Below, piece after piece: positions 1 through 10,216 of a stretch of 64,000 bases of DNA; within the stretch, counting starts at the first letter, position 1; each line of letters starts with the position of its first letter. This DNA is from Paracoccaceae bacterium (GTDB lineage Bacteria > Pseudomonadota > Alphaproteobacteria > Rhodobacterales > Rhodobacteraceae), in assembly GCA_028150825.1 (NCBI GenBank), contig JAOGIM010000007.1:21460-85459 (forward strand), read 5' to 3'. The notes beneath the pieces were generated by a model. The model searched no databases. It was not told where the DNA came from and worked only from the letters and a program-made list of their open reading frames with translations. The position numbers were made by a program, and so were the translations under genes.

Positions 1-1625
1 GCGGCGAGGGCTTCTCTAGTAATGATATCACCAGAAATCATACGAGCAATTTCTTTTATTCTAGCATTTTGATCCAAATTTTCGACATCTGAGAGAGTTT
101 CATTGTCAGATTGTTGTTTGCTAACCCGAAAATGACACGTTGCAAATGCAGCGACTTGCGGCGAATGCGTGACTACAAGAACTTGAGCGCCAATGGCAAG
201 ATGAGATAACCGCCGCCCCACAGCATCTGCAGTCGCCCCACCTACACCACGATCAATCTCATCAAATATGATCGTTTGAACATCTCCAGCCGTCCTCAAA
301 CAGACTTTGAGCGCCAGAAGAAAACGGCTGAGTTCTCCACCAGACGCGATCCGAGCTAGTGGGCCAGGCGGCGTACCAGGGTTCGTCGTCACACAGAAAA
401 CAACCATATCCTTACCAAACGGCCCAGCTTCAGACGGGGTGATATCAGTTTGGAAAAGAGCACGATCCATTTTTAGCGGACCAAGCTCGCTAATCATTTC
501 TTTATCGAGCTTTGCAGCATTGGTTTTGCGGGCTTGACTAAGAGTATTTGCGTGTTCATCGTAAACATCCTGAGCCCGCTTTAGCGCCGCTTGCTTTCCT
601 GCCAGCGAGTTCTGCCCTGCGTCTAATGCAGCAAGTCTTGCTGTAAGTTCTTGAGCAAGCTCAGTCAAAGCATCGGCTGGCACCTGATGCTTGCGCCCAA
701 GGCTACGAATGGCGAACAGACGTTCTTCGGCTGTTTCGAGCTCAAAAGGATTGAAATCAAGCTCTTGCAGACATGTTTCTATGCACTGTACGGCCTCACT
801 CAGATTGCTTATCGACGCAGACAGATAGCCAATCGCCCCGTCTAATTGCTCATCCATCTCATCGCCTGCAGCTTCTAACCAGCGAAGTGCATCCCCCATC
901 ATTCCTTCGGCGGCCTCACGGCCAAGGGCATGGGCGGCTTTTTCTATATCCACGCGCAGTTTCCCAGCAGATTGCATCAGGCGCCGTCGCACGTCCAGTT
1001 CGGTTTCTTCACCTGGCTGGGGATCTAGCGAAGTAAGTTCCGCAACCGCATGGCGCAAATACTCTTCTTCCTGGCGAAGAGCTTCAAGCATTTCAGTCTC
1101 TTCTGTTAGATCATTCTGGGCCACTGTAACCGCGCACCAAGCCTGTCGTGTTTTTTCATTTAGCTCAAGGTGACTTCCAAATTGATCGAGCAACTGACGA
1201 TGGCCTTTTGAATCCAACAACCCGCGATCATCATGCTGACCATGCAATTCGATAAGATGCTGTGAGACACTGCGTAATAAATCGCCAGAAACGCGCCGAT
1301 CATTGATCCATCCAGTTTTACGTCCATCCTTGGTGTTGACGCGCCGAATAATCAAATCCCGACCATCTTGGAGGCCAGCTTTTCTAAGCACATCTAAAGC
1401 TGGATGATTATCAGAAAGCTCAAACATTGCGGTAACCTCACCTTGTTCAGCACCAGAGCGAACCAAATCAGCCCGACCGCGCCATCCCAATACGAAGCCC
1501 AAACTCTCCAAAAGTATCGATTTACCAGCCCCAGTTTCTCCAGTTAGTACATTCAAGCCCTGAGCAAAGCCCAGCTCAAGCCGATCGATGATCAGCATAT
1601 CACGGATGCTAAGACTGGTCAGCAT
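1..1625 (-). CDS. recN: DNA repair protein RecN, 3' end cut by window edge
   Basis: SMC-like ATPase of recombinational double-strand-break repair, acting on the nucleoid. The reading frame opens at ATG 1625 and stays open to base 1, giving about 541 residues. The family is near 550 aa, so only the last few residues are missing. Near the N terminus there is a Walker A loop (GETGAGKS, about residues 30-37). A long helical middle follows, then the C-terminal ABC signature (ASGGELSR), Walker B (IIFDEIDRG) and the switch histidine segment (VVTHSPQVA). The start lies 21 bp past the bamD stop on the same strand. bamD-recN order is typical of Rhodobacteraceae, so the two are probably cotranscribed. 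No strong ribosome-binding site is visible before ATG 1625. Confidence 0.95.
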   Translation of the reverse strand, partial: MLTSLSIRDMLIIDRLELGFAQGLNVLTGETGAGKSILLESLGFVLGWRGRADLVRSGAEQGEVTAMFELSDNHPALDVLRKAGLQDGRDLIIRRVNTKDGRKTGWINDRRVSGDLLRSVSQHLIELHGQHDDRGLLDSKGHRQLLDQFGSHLELNEKTRQAWCAVTVAQNDLTEETEMLEALRQEEEYLRHAVAELTSLDPQPGEETELDVRRRLMQSAGKLRVDIEKAAHALGREAAEGMMGDALRWLEAAGDEMDEQLDGAIGYLSASISNLSEAVQCIETCLQELDFNPFELETAEERLFAIRSLGRKHQVPADALTELAQELTARLAALDAGQNSLAGKQAALKRAQDVYDEHANTLSQARKTNAAKLDKEMISELGPLKMDRALFQTDITPSEAGPFGKDMVVFCVTTNPGTPPGPLARIASGGELSRFLLALKVCLRTAGDVQTIIFDEIDRGVGGATADAVGRRLSHLAIGAQVLVVTHSPQVAAFATCHFRVSKQQSDNETLSDVENLDQNARIKEIARMISGDIITREALA

Positions 1626-1646
1626 AAGATCGCTAAATTCCGAATG

Positions 1647-2492
1647 TTACAGCCATTGACCTTTGATCACCTGTCTGTGGACTCTGCTTAACCAACTGTT
1701 GCCTCGGACTGTCGGTGACAGTCTTCTGCTTTCCAAAAGAGCGTAACTGTTCTTGTACCAATCTGTTGCCTCGTAATTGTGACCAAGGATCGCACCCGCC
1801 GTCTGGGCCTCATCAAACAGCCCAAGCGACAAATACGATTCTACTAAACGGTGTAGAGCCTCTGCAGTATGAGAGGTCGCTTGAAAACCTTCGACTACCA
1901 ACCTAAACCGATTGATGGCGGAACTGTAGTGACCGTCTTTTAGGTAATATCGACCAACTTCCATTTCTTTGCTGGCCAGATGGTCAAATGCCAAATCGAA
2001 TTTCAGCTTTGCAGGTTCAGCATATTCGCTCTCGGGATATTGTTCAAAAAGCGCTCTGAACGCTTGTAAGGCATTGCGCGTAACACCCTGATCACGACCT
2101 ACATCATCAATTTGATCAAAATAGCTTAGCCCAAACAAATACTGCGCATAAGCAACATCTTCATCTGCCGGATAAAAGTCGACAAAACGTGATGAAGCAG
2201 CACGACTTTCATCATATTTTTTATCTTTATGAAATGCGAACGCCTGCATGATCAGGCCCCTTTTGGCCCATTCAGAATATGGGTAAAGCCGTTCTATTTC
2301 TCCAAAAAATTCAGCCGCTTTTTCGTTGCTGTTCAAATCAAGTTCAACTTCGCCCTTCTGAAAAATTTGCGACGCGCTTAACGTTTCTATATCGACTTTA
2401 TCGCGTCCAAAATTTATCGGACTACACCCAGCCAAACCAATCATGCCAAGAGCGGCGACGAGCAACATTACCGCAAGCTTGCCTGATTTCAT
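1647..2492 (-). CDS. bamD: Outer membrane assembly lipoprotein BamD
   Basis: Essential lipoprotein of the BAM complex that folds beta-barrel proteins into the outer membrane. The 281-aa product has a short hydrophobic signal ending in a lipobox (LAGC, lipidated Cys23). TPR-type helical repeats fill the rest; FGEIERLYPYSEWA and FRALFEQYPESEYA are two clear repeat turns. The length fits alphaproteobacterial BamD (ComL/YfiO). The ATG has a good upstream Shine-Dalgarno (GAGGTAAG). It sits between lpxC (131 bp upstream) and recN. A second BAM lipoprotein, BamE, lies 10 kb away. Confidence 0.93.
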   Translation of the reverse strand: MKSGKLAVMLLVAALGMIGLAGCSPINFGRDKVDIETLSASQIFQKGEVELDLNSNEKAAEFFGEIERLYPYSEWAKRGLIMQAFAFHKDKKYDESRAASSRFVDFYPADEDVAYAQYLFGLSYFDQIDDVGRDQGVTRNALQAFRALFEQYPESEYAEPAKLKFDLAFDHLASKEMEVGRYYLKDGHYSSAINRFRLVVEGFQATSHTAEALHRLVESYLSLGLFDEAQTAGAILGHNYEATDWYKNSYALLESRRLSPTVRGNSWLSRVHRQVIKGQWL

Positions 2493-2623
2493 AACGTCTT
2501 ACCTCATGCCCGTTGACAACCGCCTATTTGCAAGCTTTTTCGACTAAGCCTACCACGGAAGATTAAACAGAAAAATGTTACTGTGCGAAACTTCACCCTA
2601 ATAAAATGTTAGTGCAATTGTGT

Positions 2624-3544
2624 TCAAGCTACCAGAGGCAATTCTGCGAGGCTCGTATTGACACCAGGTAGGATCCGATAGAGATCAGAATCGCATTTAA
2701 CCCATTCGTAGGCGTCTTCATCTTGAAATAATGCCCGTAAAAGACCATTGGTTGTCTCGTGCCCTGAGCAGTGACCAATATAATGGCCAATAATAGGTGC
2801 ACCGGCCAAATACAGATCACCAAGCGCATCGAGCATCTTGTGACGAACGGCTTCGTCTTTGTGGCGCAAGCCTCCAGGGCTGAGCACAGTGTCACCATCC
2901 ACAACCACTGCATTTTCCATTGTCCCACCTAGTGCTAGACCATTAGCCCACATCGCTTGGACATCTTTGTTCCGACAAAATGTACGACTGTCGCATAATT
3001 CACGGATAAAAGAGCCATTTGTCAATGTCAGGCTTTTTTGTTGGATTCCAATAGCGCTATCTTCAAAATCGATGTGAAAACTAATCCACGGTTCAGAGTG
3101 AGGGATCAATTTCGCCCATGCGGATCCACTTTGATATGTCACTTCACGTAGGATACGCAGAACTTTTAATGGAGCATCAAGATGCTTGATACCGTGTCGA
3201 AGTATTTCGAGCGCAAATGGCCTTGCACTGCCATCTAGAATTGGTGGTTCTTGTCCGTCCATCTCAATCCGGGCGTTGTGTACACCGCAGCCAGCAAGTG
3301 CCGCCAAAACATGTTCCACCGTACTCACTGATATGCCTGCATGATTTATTATTTTAGTGCACAATGGTGATATCTCTACCAAATCCCAAGCTGCGGACAC
3401 AACCGCGCATTCCGCAGGCTGATCGGTTCGGACAAAGCGAATGCCATAATCTGCAGGAGCTGGGCACAATGTAATCACCGTTGTTACACCGCTATGCAAA
3501 CCGCACCCAGAAAACCGCAATGGTATCGATAACGTTGACTGCAA
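2624..3544 (-). CDS. lpxC: UDP-3-O-acyl-N-acetylglucosamine deacetylase
   Basis: Zinc amidase carrying out the committed step of lipid A synthesis in the cytoplasm. The 306-aa protein is full length. Zinc ligands are visible as His78 (TVEHVLAAL), His235 and Asp239 (RHKMLDALGD). The general-acid histidine is His262 (CSGHETTNG). The start codon is TTG, supported by GAGGA a few bases upstream and by the family-typical N terminus MQSTLSIPL; there is no closer ATG. It lies between ftsZ and bamD on the same strand, as in Rhodobacteraceae. The 208-bp gap behind ftsZ could hold its own promoter. Confidence 0.96.
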   Translation of the reverse strand: MQSTLSIPLRFSGCGLHSGVTTVITLCPAPADYGIRFVRTDQPAECAVVSAAWDLVEISPLCTKIINHAGISVSTVEHVLAALAGCGVHNARIEMDGQEPPILDGSARPFALEILRHGIKHLDAPLKVLRILREVTYQSGSAWAKLIPHSEPWISFHIDFEDSAIGIQQKSLTLTNGSFIRELCDSRTFCRNKDVQAMWANGLALGGTMENAVVVDGDTVLSPGGLRHKDEAVRHKMLDALGDLYLAGAPIIGHYIGHCSGHETTNGLLRALFQDEDAYEWVKCDSDLYRILPGVNTSLAELPLVA

Positions 3545-3752
3545 TTTATTCCTCGAAACATATTTTTAACTGTAGACCGCTATGAAGCAGGTTTTTATGG
3601 ATTAATTTCCTTAAACTCAATTCAAACTTTGTGTCCGTTTGTAACATCCCAGATCAAGCAAGGCGAATTTCCGCTACTTCAAATTAAAAGCTCCTTACAA
3701 TAATAGAGAAGCTCTCCCTCAAGAACGGTTTTCTCATTAAGACTACAGAAGT

Positions 3753-5318
3753 TTAATTGGCTTGACGACGCAGGAACGCTGGAACCTCTATACGTTCCAG
3801 TTCCGGGTCTGCTACTCCATCTTCTTCTGGCTCTGATTGGCGCATTGATGGTGATGGCGGAGGTGCTATCGGCTGTTTTCGCACAGCTGTCGATTTCTTG
3901 TCTGAATCCTGACCAGACATCCGGTTTATAAGAGAGCCAATCCCAAAACGTGGACGCTCTGTTTCGGAGCTCTCCTCCTCCATTCCCGGCACTGCATCGC
4001 TGTAGCCTGGCGAATTCTGTACGGCTTTACGCAGACGAGCCATCGCTTGATCCGAAGACGTACCGGCCAGTGGGGCTTGAGGTGCTACAAAGCTCTCGCT
4101 CGGGACTTCTTCCTGAACGGCCGACTCTTCATAGGCTGGCGGTGGAAGCTGATCTGTTTCTTCTGGCCGGGCCTGTGAACTTGGTGAGAGGGTAACTCCT
4201 TCTCCTACTGCTGAAGGTTCTGTGCTTTTAAATAGATCAGGCTCGCTCACTGCTTCTTTAGGGGCCACTTCTTCTGTCTCCTGGAAAGAATGCCCAAAGT
4301 CTTCTCCCTCGACTGACATACGACGTGGCAGCGGCAAGTCTTGAACAATTTCTGATGCGTCAATACCTGTCGCAACAACAGAAACACGCATAACACCTTC
4401 CATTCTTTCGTCTAGCGTAGAGCCAACTATAATATTGGCGTCTGAGTCGACTTCCTCGCGGATACGATTTGCTGCTTCATCGAGTTCAAACAGGGTAAGA
4501 TCTTCGCCACCTGTAATATTGATGAGTACACCGCGAGCTCCACGCAGGCTGATCTCGTCCAGAAGAGGATTCGCGATGGCCTTTTCTGCCGCTTTAATGG
4601 CGCGCTCTTCGCCTTCCGCCTCGCCCGTACCCATCATTGCTTTGCCCATTTCATCCATGACAGCGCGAACATCAGCAAAGTCTAGATTGATCAAACCCGG
4701 CCGCACCATAAGATCGGTAACACCTTTTACACCTTGATAAAGTACGTCATCAGCCATGCTGAAAGCTTCAGTAAATGTGGTTTTTTCATTTGCGAGCCGG
4801 AACAAATTCTGATTAGGAATTATAATAAGGGTATCGACCATTTTTTGAAGAGCCTCGATACCCTCTTCGGCCTGACGCATTCGTTTTGCACCCTCAAACT
4901 GAAAAGGTTTGGTCACAACACCAACGGTAAGAACTCCAAGCTCGCGTGCGGCTTGTGCGATAATCGGCGCAGCACCTGTGCCCGTGCCACCGCCCATTCC
5001 GGCGGTGATAAAACACATATGTGCTCCGGCGAGATGATCGACAATTTGCTCAATGCTCTCTTCCGCTGCTGCCGCTCCAACCCTTGCCCGTGCTCCAGCT
5101 CCTAGACCTTGCGTTACTTTCACACCCAGCTGTATTCGGTTTCCTGAGTTATTTTGGGCCAGAGCCTGGGCATCTGTATTGGCGACTACAAATTCCACAC
5201 CATCCAGTTGCTTTTCGATCATGTTGTCTACGGCGTTTCCGCCAGCCCCACCAACACCAAATACGGTGATGCGTGGTTTTAGTTCGTCATGTTCTGGAAC
5301 CGATAGGTTAAGTGTCAT
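3753..5318 (-). CDS. ftsZ: Cell division GTPase FtsZ
   Basis: Tubulin-like GTPase that polymerises into the cytokinetic ring at midcell. The 521-aa product has the GTPase core in about residues 1-320, with the tubulin signature [10 protein letters not shown] and the T7-loop region [12 protein letters not shown] long acidic, proline-rich linker (about 330-500) follows. It ends in the conserved C-terminal peptide [12 protein letters not shown], which binds FtsA and other partners. The extended linker explains the length compared with about 380 aa in gammaproteobacteria and is usual in alphaproteobacteria. It is downstream of ftsQ-ftsA, with a 169-bp gap that may carry an extra promoter. Confidence 0.98.
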   Translation of the reverse strand: MTLNLSVPEHDELKPRITVFGVGGAGGNAVDNMIEKQLDGVEFVVANTDAQALAQNNSGNRIQLGVKVTQGLGAGARARVGAAAAEESIEQIVDHLAGAHMCFITAGMGGGTGTGAAPIIAQAARELGVLTVGVVTKPFQFEGAKRMRQAEEGIEALQKMVDTLIIIPNQNLFRLANEKTTFTEAFSMADDVLYQGVKGVTDLMVRPGLINLDFADVRAVMDEMGKAMMGTGEAEGEERAIKAAEKAIANPLLDEISLRGARGVLINITGGEDLTLFELDEAANRIREEVDSDANIIVGSTLDERMEGVMRVSVVATGIDASEIVQDLPLPRRMSVEGEDFGHSFQETEEVAPKEAVSEPDLFKSTEPSAVGEGVTLSPSSQARPEETDQLPPPAYEESAVQEEVPSESFVAPQAPLAGTSSDQAMARLRKAVQNSPGYSDAVPGMEEESSETERPRFGIGSLINRMSGQDSDKKSTAVRKQPIAPPPSPSMRQSEPEEDGVADPELERIEVPAFLRRQAN

Positions 5319-5487
5319 AAATCCGTCCGCCTGCTTGATGCCCCTTAAAGAGGCAATTTTAAATATAGATAAACCAAACCTTAGACAATCCTTTAGCTCT
5401 CGTCACGCAAAAAAACGAATTACGTACTAAATATGGACAGATTTTGGCTCATGATACCTTATATCACCCTTTTGGAGGTTTGGGTAC

Positions 5488-6822
5488 TTACCAATTTTCT
5501 TTGAACCATCTGACTGCACGCTTTAGCGAGCGAGTCGGATAACCATCCGATTGCATCTCAAAGTCCCACCATTCATCTTGAGGATGTGCTGCAAAAAGGC
5601 TCAACCCAACGATCGAAGAACAGGTTGGACCGGAGTACGCCTGTGGAAGCCGGTGAATGCGCAATGGACGCCCAAGCCGCACCTGTTGGCCCAGAATACG
5701 ACTCGCCAGCCCATCAAGACCGGGAATGAGGCTCGACCCCCCCGTCAGGACAATTTGTTGGCTGGGTAGATGTTCAAATCCAGCCGCATCAAGGTGGCTG
5801 CGCACTTCTTCGAGAATCTCTTCTACTCTAGGGCGCATTATCCCGATCAACTCAGTGCGACTAACCAACCTCCGATCATGTTCCCAATCGCCAGTCTCAC
5901 CAAGCACTTCGATCATATCACGGTCATCCATTCCGGTCGCCAGCAGACCACCGTTAATAGTTTTAATACGTTCTGCTGACGCAATAGGGACTTGCAAACC
6001 CATAGAAACGTCACGAGTAATATGCTCGCCACCAAGACGCACTGAATCACAATAAATCATGTGCTTTTTGAGAAAAACAGAAACGCCAGTAGAACCACCA
6101 CCGATATCAATACAAGCCGCGCCTAGCTCTTGTTCATCTTCGACCAAGGAGGAGACTGCTGAGGCATAGGAGGATGACGCAACACCTGCCAACTCCAGAT
6201 CACATCGCTTTACGCAATGGGCAAGATCGCGGATAACCTTTTCGTCTACTGTGAGCATATGCACATCAGTGGAGATACGTTCGCCAAGTTGTCCACGCGG
6301 ATCGGCAAGGCCGCTGCGATCATCAAGTGCAAAATTTACCGGCTGGGCGTGGAGTACCTCGCGTCCGTCTCCGTAATCAGGAACATCGCAAGCACTCAGA
6401 ACGCGCGCGATATCTTGTTCAGCAACAACTTGGTTCTGAACCGTTGTTTCACCTGCAAGACCATAAGACCGTGGTTTGCCACCAGAGAAGCAAGCAATGA
6501 CATGATCAACTCGGATATTTGCAAGCTTCTGAGCCGACTGAAGCGCTGTACGGATGGCGCGTTCACTTTCTCGCATGGATAGGACTTCACCAAAGCCTAC
6601 ACCTCGCGACGCCGTCGTGGCAGAGCCAATTACGCTAAAACCAGAATGACCGCTTATAGAACCTACTCCTTCGCCTTCATCATTCAGATTAACGCCATCA
6701 AAACGAAGGATTAAGCAGCTGATCTTCGTCGTCCCGACATCCAGAACGGCAATAACGCCACGCTGCATCGCCGCTTTGCGCATTGCCCGCATCGCACGCT
6801 GTTTTTGATAGAGCTCGGTCAT
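5488..6822 (-). CDS. ftsA: Cell division actin-like ATPase FtsA
   Basis: Actin-fold protein that tethers FtsZ filaments to the inner membrane and recruits later divisome proteins. The product is 444 aa. The phosphate-1 loop is LDVGTTKISC near residue 28, the phosphate-2 segment is CIDIGGGSTGVSVF, and the adenosine motif is VLTGGSSLIPGL. An N-terminal extension of about 20 basic residues precedes the fold. The C-terminal tail ends in a basic/aromatic stretch (RAVRWFKENW), consistent with a membrane-targeting helix. Its ATG overlaps the ftsQ stop as ATGA, which indicates translational coupling. Confidence 0.96.
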   Translation of the reverse strand: MTELYQKQRAMRAMRKAAMQRGVIAVLDVGTTKISCLILRFDGVNLNDEGEGVGSISGHSGFSVIGSATTASRGVGFGEVLSMRESERAIRTALQSAQKLANIRVDHVIACFSGGKPRSYGLAGETTVQNQVVAEQDIARVLSACDVPDYGDGREVLHAQPVNFALDDRSGLADPRGQLGERISTDVHMLTVDEKVIRDLAHCVKRCDLELAGVASSSYASAVSSLVEDEQELGAACIDIGGGSTGVSVFLKKHMIYCDSVRLGGEHITRDVSMGLQVPIASAERIKTINGGLLATGMDDRDMIEVLGETGDWEHDRRLVSRTELIGIMRPRVEEILEEVRSHLDAAGFEHLPSQQIVLTGGSSLIPGLDGLASRILGQQVRLGRPLRIHRLPQAYSGPTCSSIVGLSLFAAHPQDEWWDFEMQSDGYPTRSLKRAVRWFKENW

Positions 6823-7703
6823 TTAATTTGCCCCAGTTGCATCAGCTTAATTTCTCTAAACGCTTCCATTGCACCGCTGCGTAATTGCAACGTTGGCCGG
6901 TTCTGCAGACGAAAATCAACAGCTTTGACAGACCGTGTGAGCAAATCTTCGGCCTGATCCATCGCGATTACTCGTTCCAGTGCAAGTACTGGGTCTTCTT
7001 CGGGCAGCATCAAACGCTGTCCTTTATCCAGCACAACATCCCAGCGGCGCTCTCCAATGAAAACCAGGCCGCGAAGTCGCTCTTTCAAGGGTTTCGCCGC
7101 AACAAAAATTTGTTTTGCCTGAGCCACTTGAGTATCCGCACCTTCGCCAGCAATCAAAGGAAGGTTACTATACTGCAGGCGCGAAGTAACAGTTCGCACG
7201 TAAATGCCAGTCGCGTCCAATACTTCAAGGCCGTCGTCGCGGCGCCACAAAAATGCTGGGAGCCGCTCAACCACATCAACCTGAAGTACCCCACTTGATC
7301 GGACCCTAACATCTACATCTTTGACCGGGCCAAGGCCAAGAATGATCTGGCGCATTTGATCAAGGTCAAGGTCAAACTTACTAATCGGAAAGTCGATGGG
7401 CACCACTTCCCGGATGTCCTGCATAACTGAGTCACTGGCACCTTTGAGCGACATAAGATTGACCGTAAACTCCGGACGCTCCGTTACAAACGTCTTCATT
7501 TCACTATAGGTCGTTAAAACTTGTTCGCGCCGTTGTTCATTCGTAATATTAATGACCCCAACCCCTACTAAAAAAAGAGCAGGTATCCCGTAAAACACCA
7601 TACGGCGCAAATATGGGCTTAGCATTAGACGCAATAACCGATACGACCAAAGCGACGGCGCCGGATCGCTTCGGGTATAGCGATCGGGGTTTATCTGTGA
7701 CAC
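6819..7703 (-). CDS. ftsQ: Cell division protein FtsQ
   Basis: Bitopic inner-membrane protein of the FtsQLB division subcomplex. The 294-aa protein has a cytoplasmic N terminus and one transmembrane helix at about residues 33-53 (MVFYGIPALFLVGVGVINIT). A periplasmic POTRA domain follows (FPISKFDLDLDQMRQIILG region), then the FtsQ beta domain with FLWRRDDGLEVLDATG. The frame starts at a GTG, overlapping the end of ddl by 13 bp. Downstream it overlaps ftsA by 4 bp, so ddl-ftsQ-ftsA is tightly coupled. Its likely partner FtsB is encoded at 49.3 kb. Confidence 0.93.
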   Translation of the reverse strand: MSQINPDRYTRSDPAPSLWSYRLLRLMLSPYLRRMVFYGIPALFLVGVGVINITNEQRREQVLTTYSEMKTFVTERPEFTVNLMSLKGASDSVMQDIREVVPIDFPISKFDLDLDQMRQIILGLGPVKDVDVRVRSSGVLQVDVVERLPAFLWRRDDGLEVLDATGIYVRTVTSRLQYSNLPLIAGEGADTQVAQAKQIFVAAKPLKERLRGLVFIGERRWDVVLDKGQRLMLPEEDPVLALERVIAMDQAEDLLTRSVKAVDFRLQNRPTLQLRSGAMEAFREIKLMQLGQIK

Positions 7704-8611
7704 GACGCGTCCTCCACTATCCAGCGGCAGAATGCTCCAAAGCTAATACCTTTCGCGACGGCCTGTTCGGGACTGAGCGATGTTGGAGTCATCCCAGGCT
7801 GTGTATTAGTTTCAAGCAGAATTAGCCCTGATAGACCTTGCTCTTGGTCCCACCGAAAATCGGTACGGCTCACGCCACGGCACCCAAGAACATCATGCGC
7901 CTTGAGCGCAAAGTTTAGGCATGCATCTGTAATTTCTTGAGGAATAATTGCTGGGATTTCGTGGTGTGAGCCACCAACCTTGTACTTGGCATCATAATCA
8001 TACCAGCCGTCTGTCAGGATTTCAGTGACGCCCAGCGCTCGATCTCCCATCACTGTTGTTGTCAGTTCACGACCTTTGACATATTGCTCAACCATCATGT
8101 TATCGGGCAAATCATCATCTAGATTAGGAGGGTTATTTACGCTTTCGTGGACAAAGTATATTCCGCATGAAGACCCTTCGTTGTTGGGTTTGACCACATA
8201 GGGAGCATCCATAACATGGCGCGCCATCACATCTTCTTTGGAGACAATCAAGCTATGTACAACAGGCAAACCAGCTGCGGCATAAGCCTGCTTGCTTTTT
8301 TGTTTATCCATCGCCAGTGCCGAAGACAGAACTCCAGAATGGGTGTAAGGAAGACCCATCCATTCTAACATACCCTGCACACAACCATCCTCGCCCCAGC
8401 GTCCATGAAGAGCATTGAACACCACATTCGGAGACAGTTCTTTAAGACGCGAGACGATATCTTCCCCCGCATCAAGCTCTACCACTTCAAATCCTTCGCC
8501 CCGCAAAGCCGCAGCACATTCACGCCCAGAGGTGAGCGATACCTCGCGTTCAAACGAGAAACCGCCCATCAAAACCACAACTTTCGGGCTTGTCCTGCTC
8601 GACATTCCCAT
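7691..8611 (-). CDS. ddl: D-alanine--D-alanine ligase
   Basis: ATP-grasp enzyme making the D-Ala-D-Ala dipeptide for the peptidoglycan stem, in the cytoplasm. The 306-aa product matches DdlB-type length. Visible motifs are the N-terminal GGFSFEREVSLTSG loop, the ATP-binding segment VVKPNNEGSSCGI, the omega-loop region WYDYDAKYKVGG, and the metal/phosphate-binding end LLETNTQPGMT. The ATG is preceded by GAGGC. It lies 48 bp downstream of murB and overlaps ftsQ by 13 bp within the division/cell-wall cluster. Confidence 0.96.
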   Translation of the reverse strand: MGMSSRTSPKVVVLMGGFSFEREVSLTSGRECAAALRGEGFEVVELDAGEDIVSRLKELSPNVVFNALHGRWGEDGCVQGMLEWMGLPYTHSGVLSSALAMDKQKSKQAYAAAGLPVVHSLIVSKEDVMARHVMDAPYVVKPNNEGSSCGIYFVHESVNNPPNLDDDLPDNMMVEQYVKGRELTTTVMGDRALGVTEILTDGWYDYDAKYKVGGSHHEIPAIIPQEITDACLNFALKAHDVLGCRGVSRTDFRWDQEQGLSGLILLETNTQPGMTPTSLSPEQAVAKGISFGAFCRWIVEDASCHR

Positions 8612-8659
8612 TTCGCCTCAATCACCGGCCAATTTGACCGTATTCTATGCACCTGTTCA

Positions 8660-9592
8660 TCAAGTGTCGCGCGGGTTCGGTTCACCAACCCGCATAATTT
8701 CCCACACTAACTCAATTTTGCTTTGATTGAAAACCCTTTTTCGGACTAATTCGCCCAGACCTTCGAGATCAGAGGCTGTAGCCCGACCAGTGTTTATCAG
8801 AAAATTTGAGTGCTTTATGCTCATCTCTGCACCGCCAAGACGCGCGCCTCGCATTCCAGCATCGTCAATTACCTTCCACGCCTTAAGATCATGGACATCA
8901 TCGTCCTGCCCGGTACTGGAAAAACCTGCTGGATTGCGAAACGTACTACCAGCGCTGCGGTTTTTAGTTGGTTGCGTTTCGTCGCGTTTTTTAAGCTGAG
9001 CAACCATTCGGTCAGCAAGGACCTGGGGATCCTCTAAAGGACCTTCAAAGACGGCTTCAGTCACAATCGACCCTTGCGGGAGATCACTCTGACGATAACC
9101 AAAGCGAATATCGCCCGGCCCCAAGGTCAGCACTTCGCCTTGTCGTGTCACAACACGCGCCCTCACAAAATGGTCGCTGGTATAGGAGCCATAGCAACCC
9201 GCATTCATACATATCGCACCACCTATGCTACCTGGAATAGTGCGTAGAAAGGTCAGATCGACCCCTACCTCCGCACTTTTACGCGCCACCAATGCGTCAA
9301 GTGCTGCGGCCCCTGAGCTCACCTTATTACCTTTTATACTGACTTGATTAAATCCGCGACCAAGGCGGATAACCACTGCGCGCAACCCACCATCGCGCAC
9401 GATGAGATTGCTGCCGACCCCCATTGGAAAGACGGCGATTTCTTGGGGCAAATTACGCAAAAACTGGGCAAGATCAGCCTCATCCTTAGGCTGAAAGAAA
9501 TAATCCGCAGGCCCACCTACACGCAACCAAGTGAGGGTAGAAAGGTCACGGTTTTTAGTCAATTTCCCTCTCGGAACAGGCAAGTCAGACAA
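8660..9592 (-). CDS. murB: UDP-N-acetylenolpyruvoylglucosamine reductase
   Basis: FAD-dependent reductase making UDP-MurNAc, the second committed step of peptidoglycan synthesis. The 310-aa protein has the FAD-binding motifs [13 protein letters not shown] and [18 protein letters not shown], and the catalytic-serine segment AGSTFRNP. There is no ATG near the expected N terminus. The frame opens at TTG 9592, with AAGGA about 8 bases upstream, so TTG is the probable start. It is the first gene of this cell-wall block. murC and murG, usually just upstream in Rhodobacteraceae, are not here; a 624-bp gap and unrelated genes follow instead. Confidence 0.95.
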   Translation of the reverse strand: MSDLPVPRGKLTKNRDLSTLTWLRVGGPADYFFQPKDEADLAQFLRNLPQEIAVFPMGVGSNLIVRDGGLRAVVIRLGRGFNQVSIKGNKVSSGAAALDALVARKSAEVGVDLTFLRTIPGSIGGAICMNAGCYGSYTSDHFVRARVVTRQGEVLTLGPGDIRFGYRQSDLPQGSIVTEAVFEGPLEDPQVLADRMVAQLKKRDETQPTKNRSAGSTFRNPAGFSSTGQDDDVHDLKAWKVIDDAGMRGARLGGAEMSIKHSNFLINTGRATASDLEGLGELVRKRVFNQSKIELVWEIMRVGEPNPRDT

Positions 9593-10216
9593 AAAATTTT
9601 CCTTTTAAACTGGGTTTATGACACCTGACTGAAAGCGAGCCTAGATTGCAACAGTTTTTTAGCTACCCTAAAAATGGGCTGAGCGTAAACAGAATTTGCT
9701 TGATAGACGCGTTAACGAAAGCTAAGTCGGTACGGCTCCAATCCAGCTCTGCCCCAACCCAAAGTAAGCCAGTAGCACGAGAGGAATGATCAGATCAATC
9801 TGTCAGGCCACGGCATACGAATTTGAACTTTCTAGGTTAAAGAACTGTGTACTTGCATAATTTTTATTGCGTTGCCGTGCTCTGGCCCAATATCTGCAAA
9901 AATGGTCGAGGATAAGACCATAGCTTCGCACTGCAACACATTGATACGTTTTTTTGAAATAGACCTGATCATGAAAGTCTCCCAAAACGGCGATTATTAC
10001 AACCTCCGCCAAATCCTCGACAATGCCACTAACAGTAAAGGCATTGCGCACTTAAAAGCGTTTATCATTTGCTTGCTGGACAAACATCACAGGCAAAAAC
10101 TCATAAATTTCATATAAACACTTCTAACCACCAAATCAGATTCCATCTCAGCAAGGCCATGCTACGATTTTCTTTAAACGAAGGGAAAATACAGTGGGGA
10201 TTCCTACTAAATAAAT
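9593..10216. other. Long non-coding gap upstream of murB
   Basis: About 620 bases between the start of murB and the end of the ABC-F gene. Short open frames occur on both strands (about 80 codons around 9803-10117) but none has a recognisable domain or convincing ribosome-binding site, and they overlap each other. The murB promoter should lie near the left end. The region may be the scar of lost cell-wall genes, but no murC, murG or ftsW remnant could be recognised. Confidence 0.4.

Noticed and set aside
4734..5430. Plus-strand open frames opposite ftsZ
   Set aside because: These overlap the confident ftsZ gene and show no domains.
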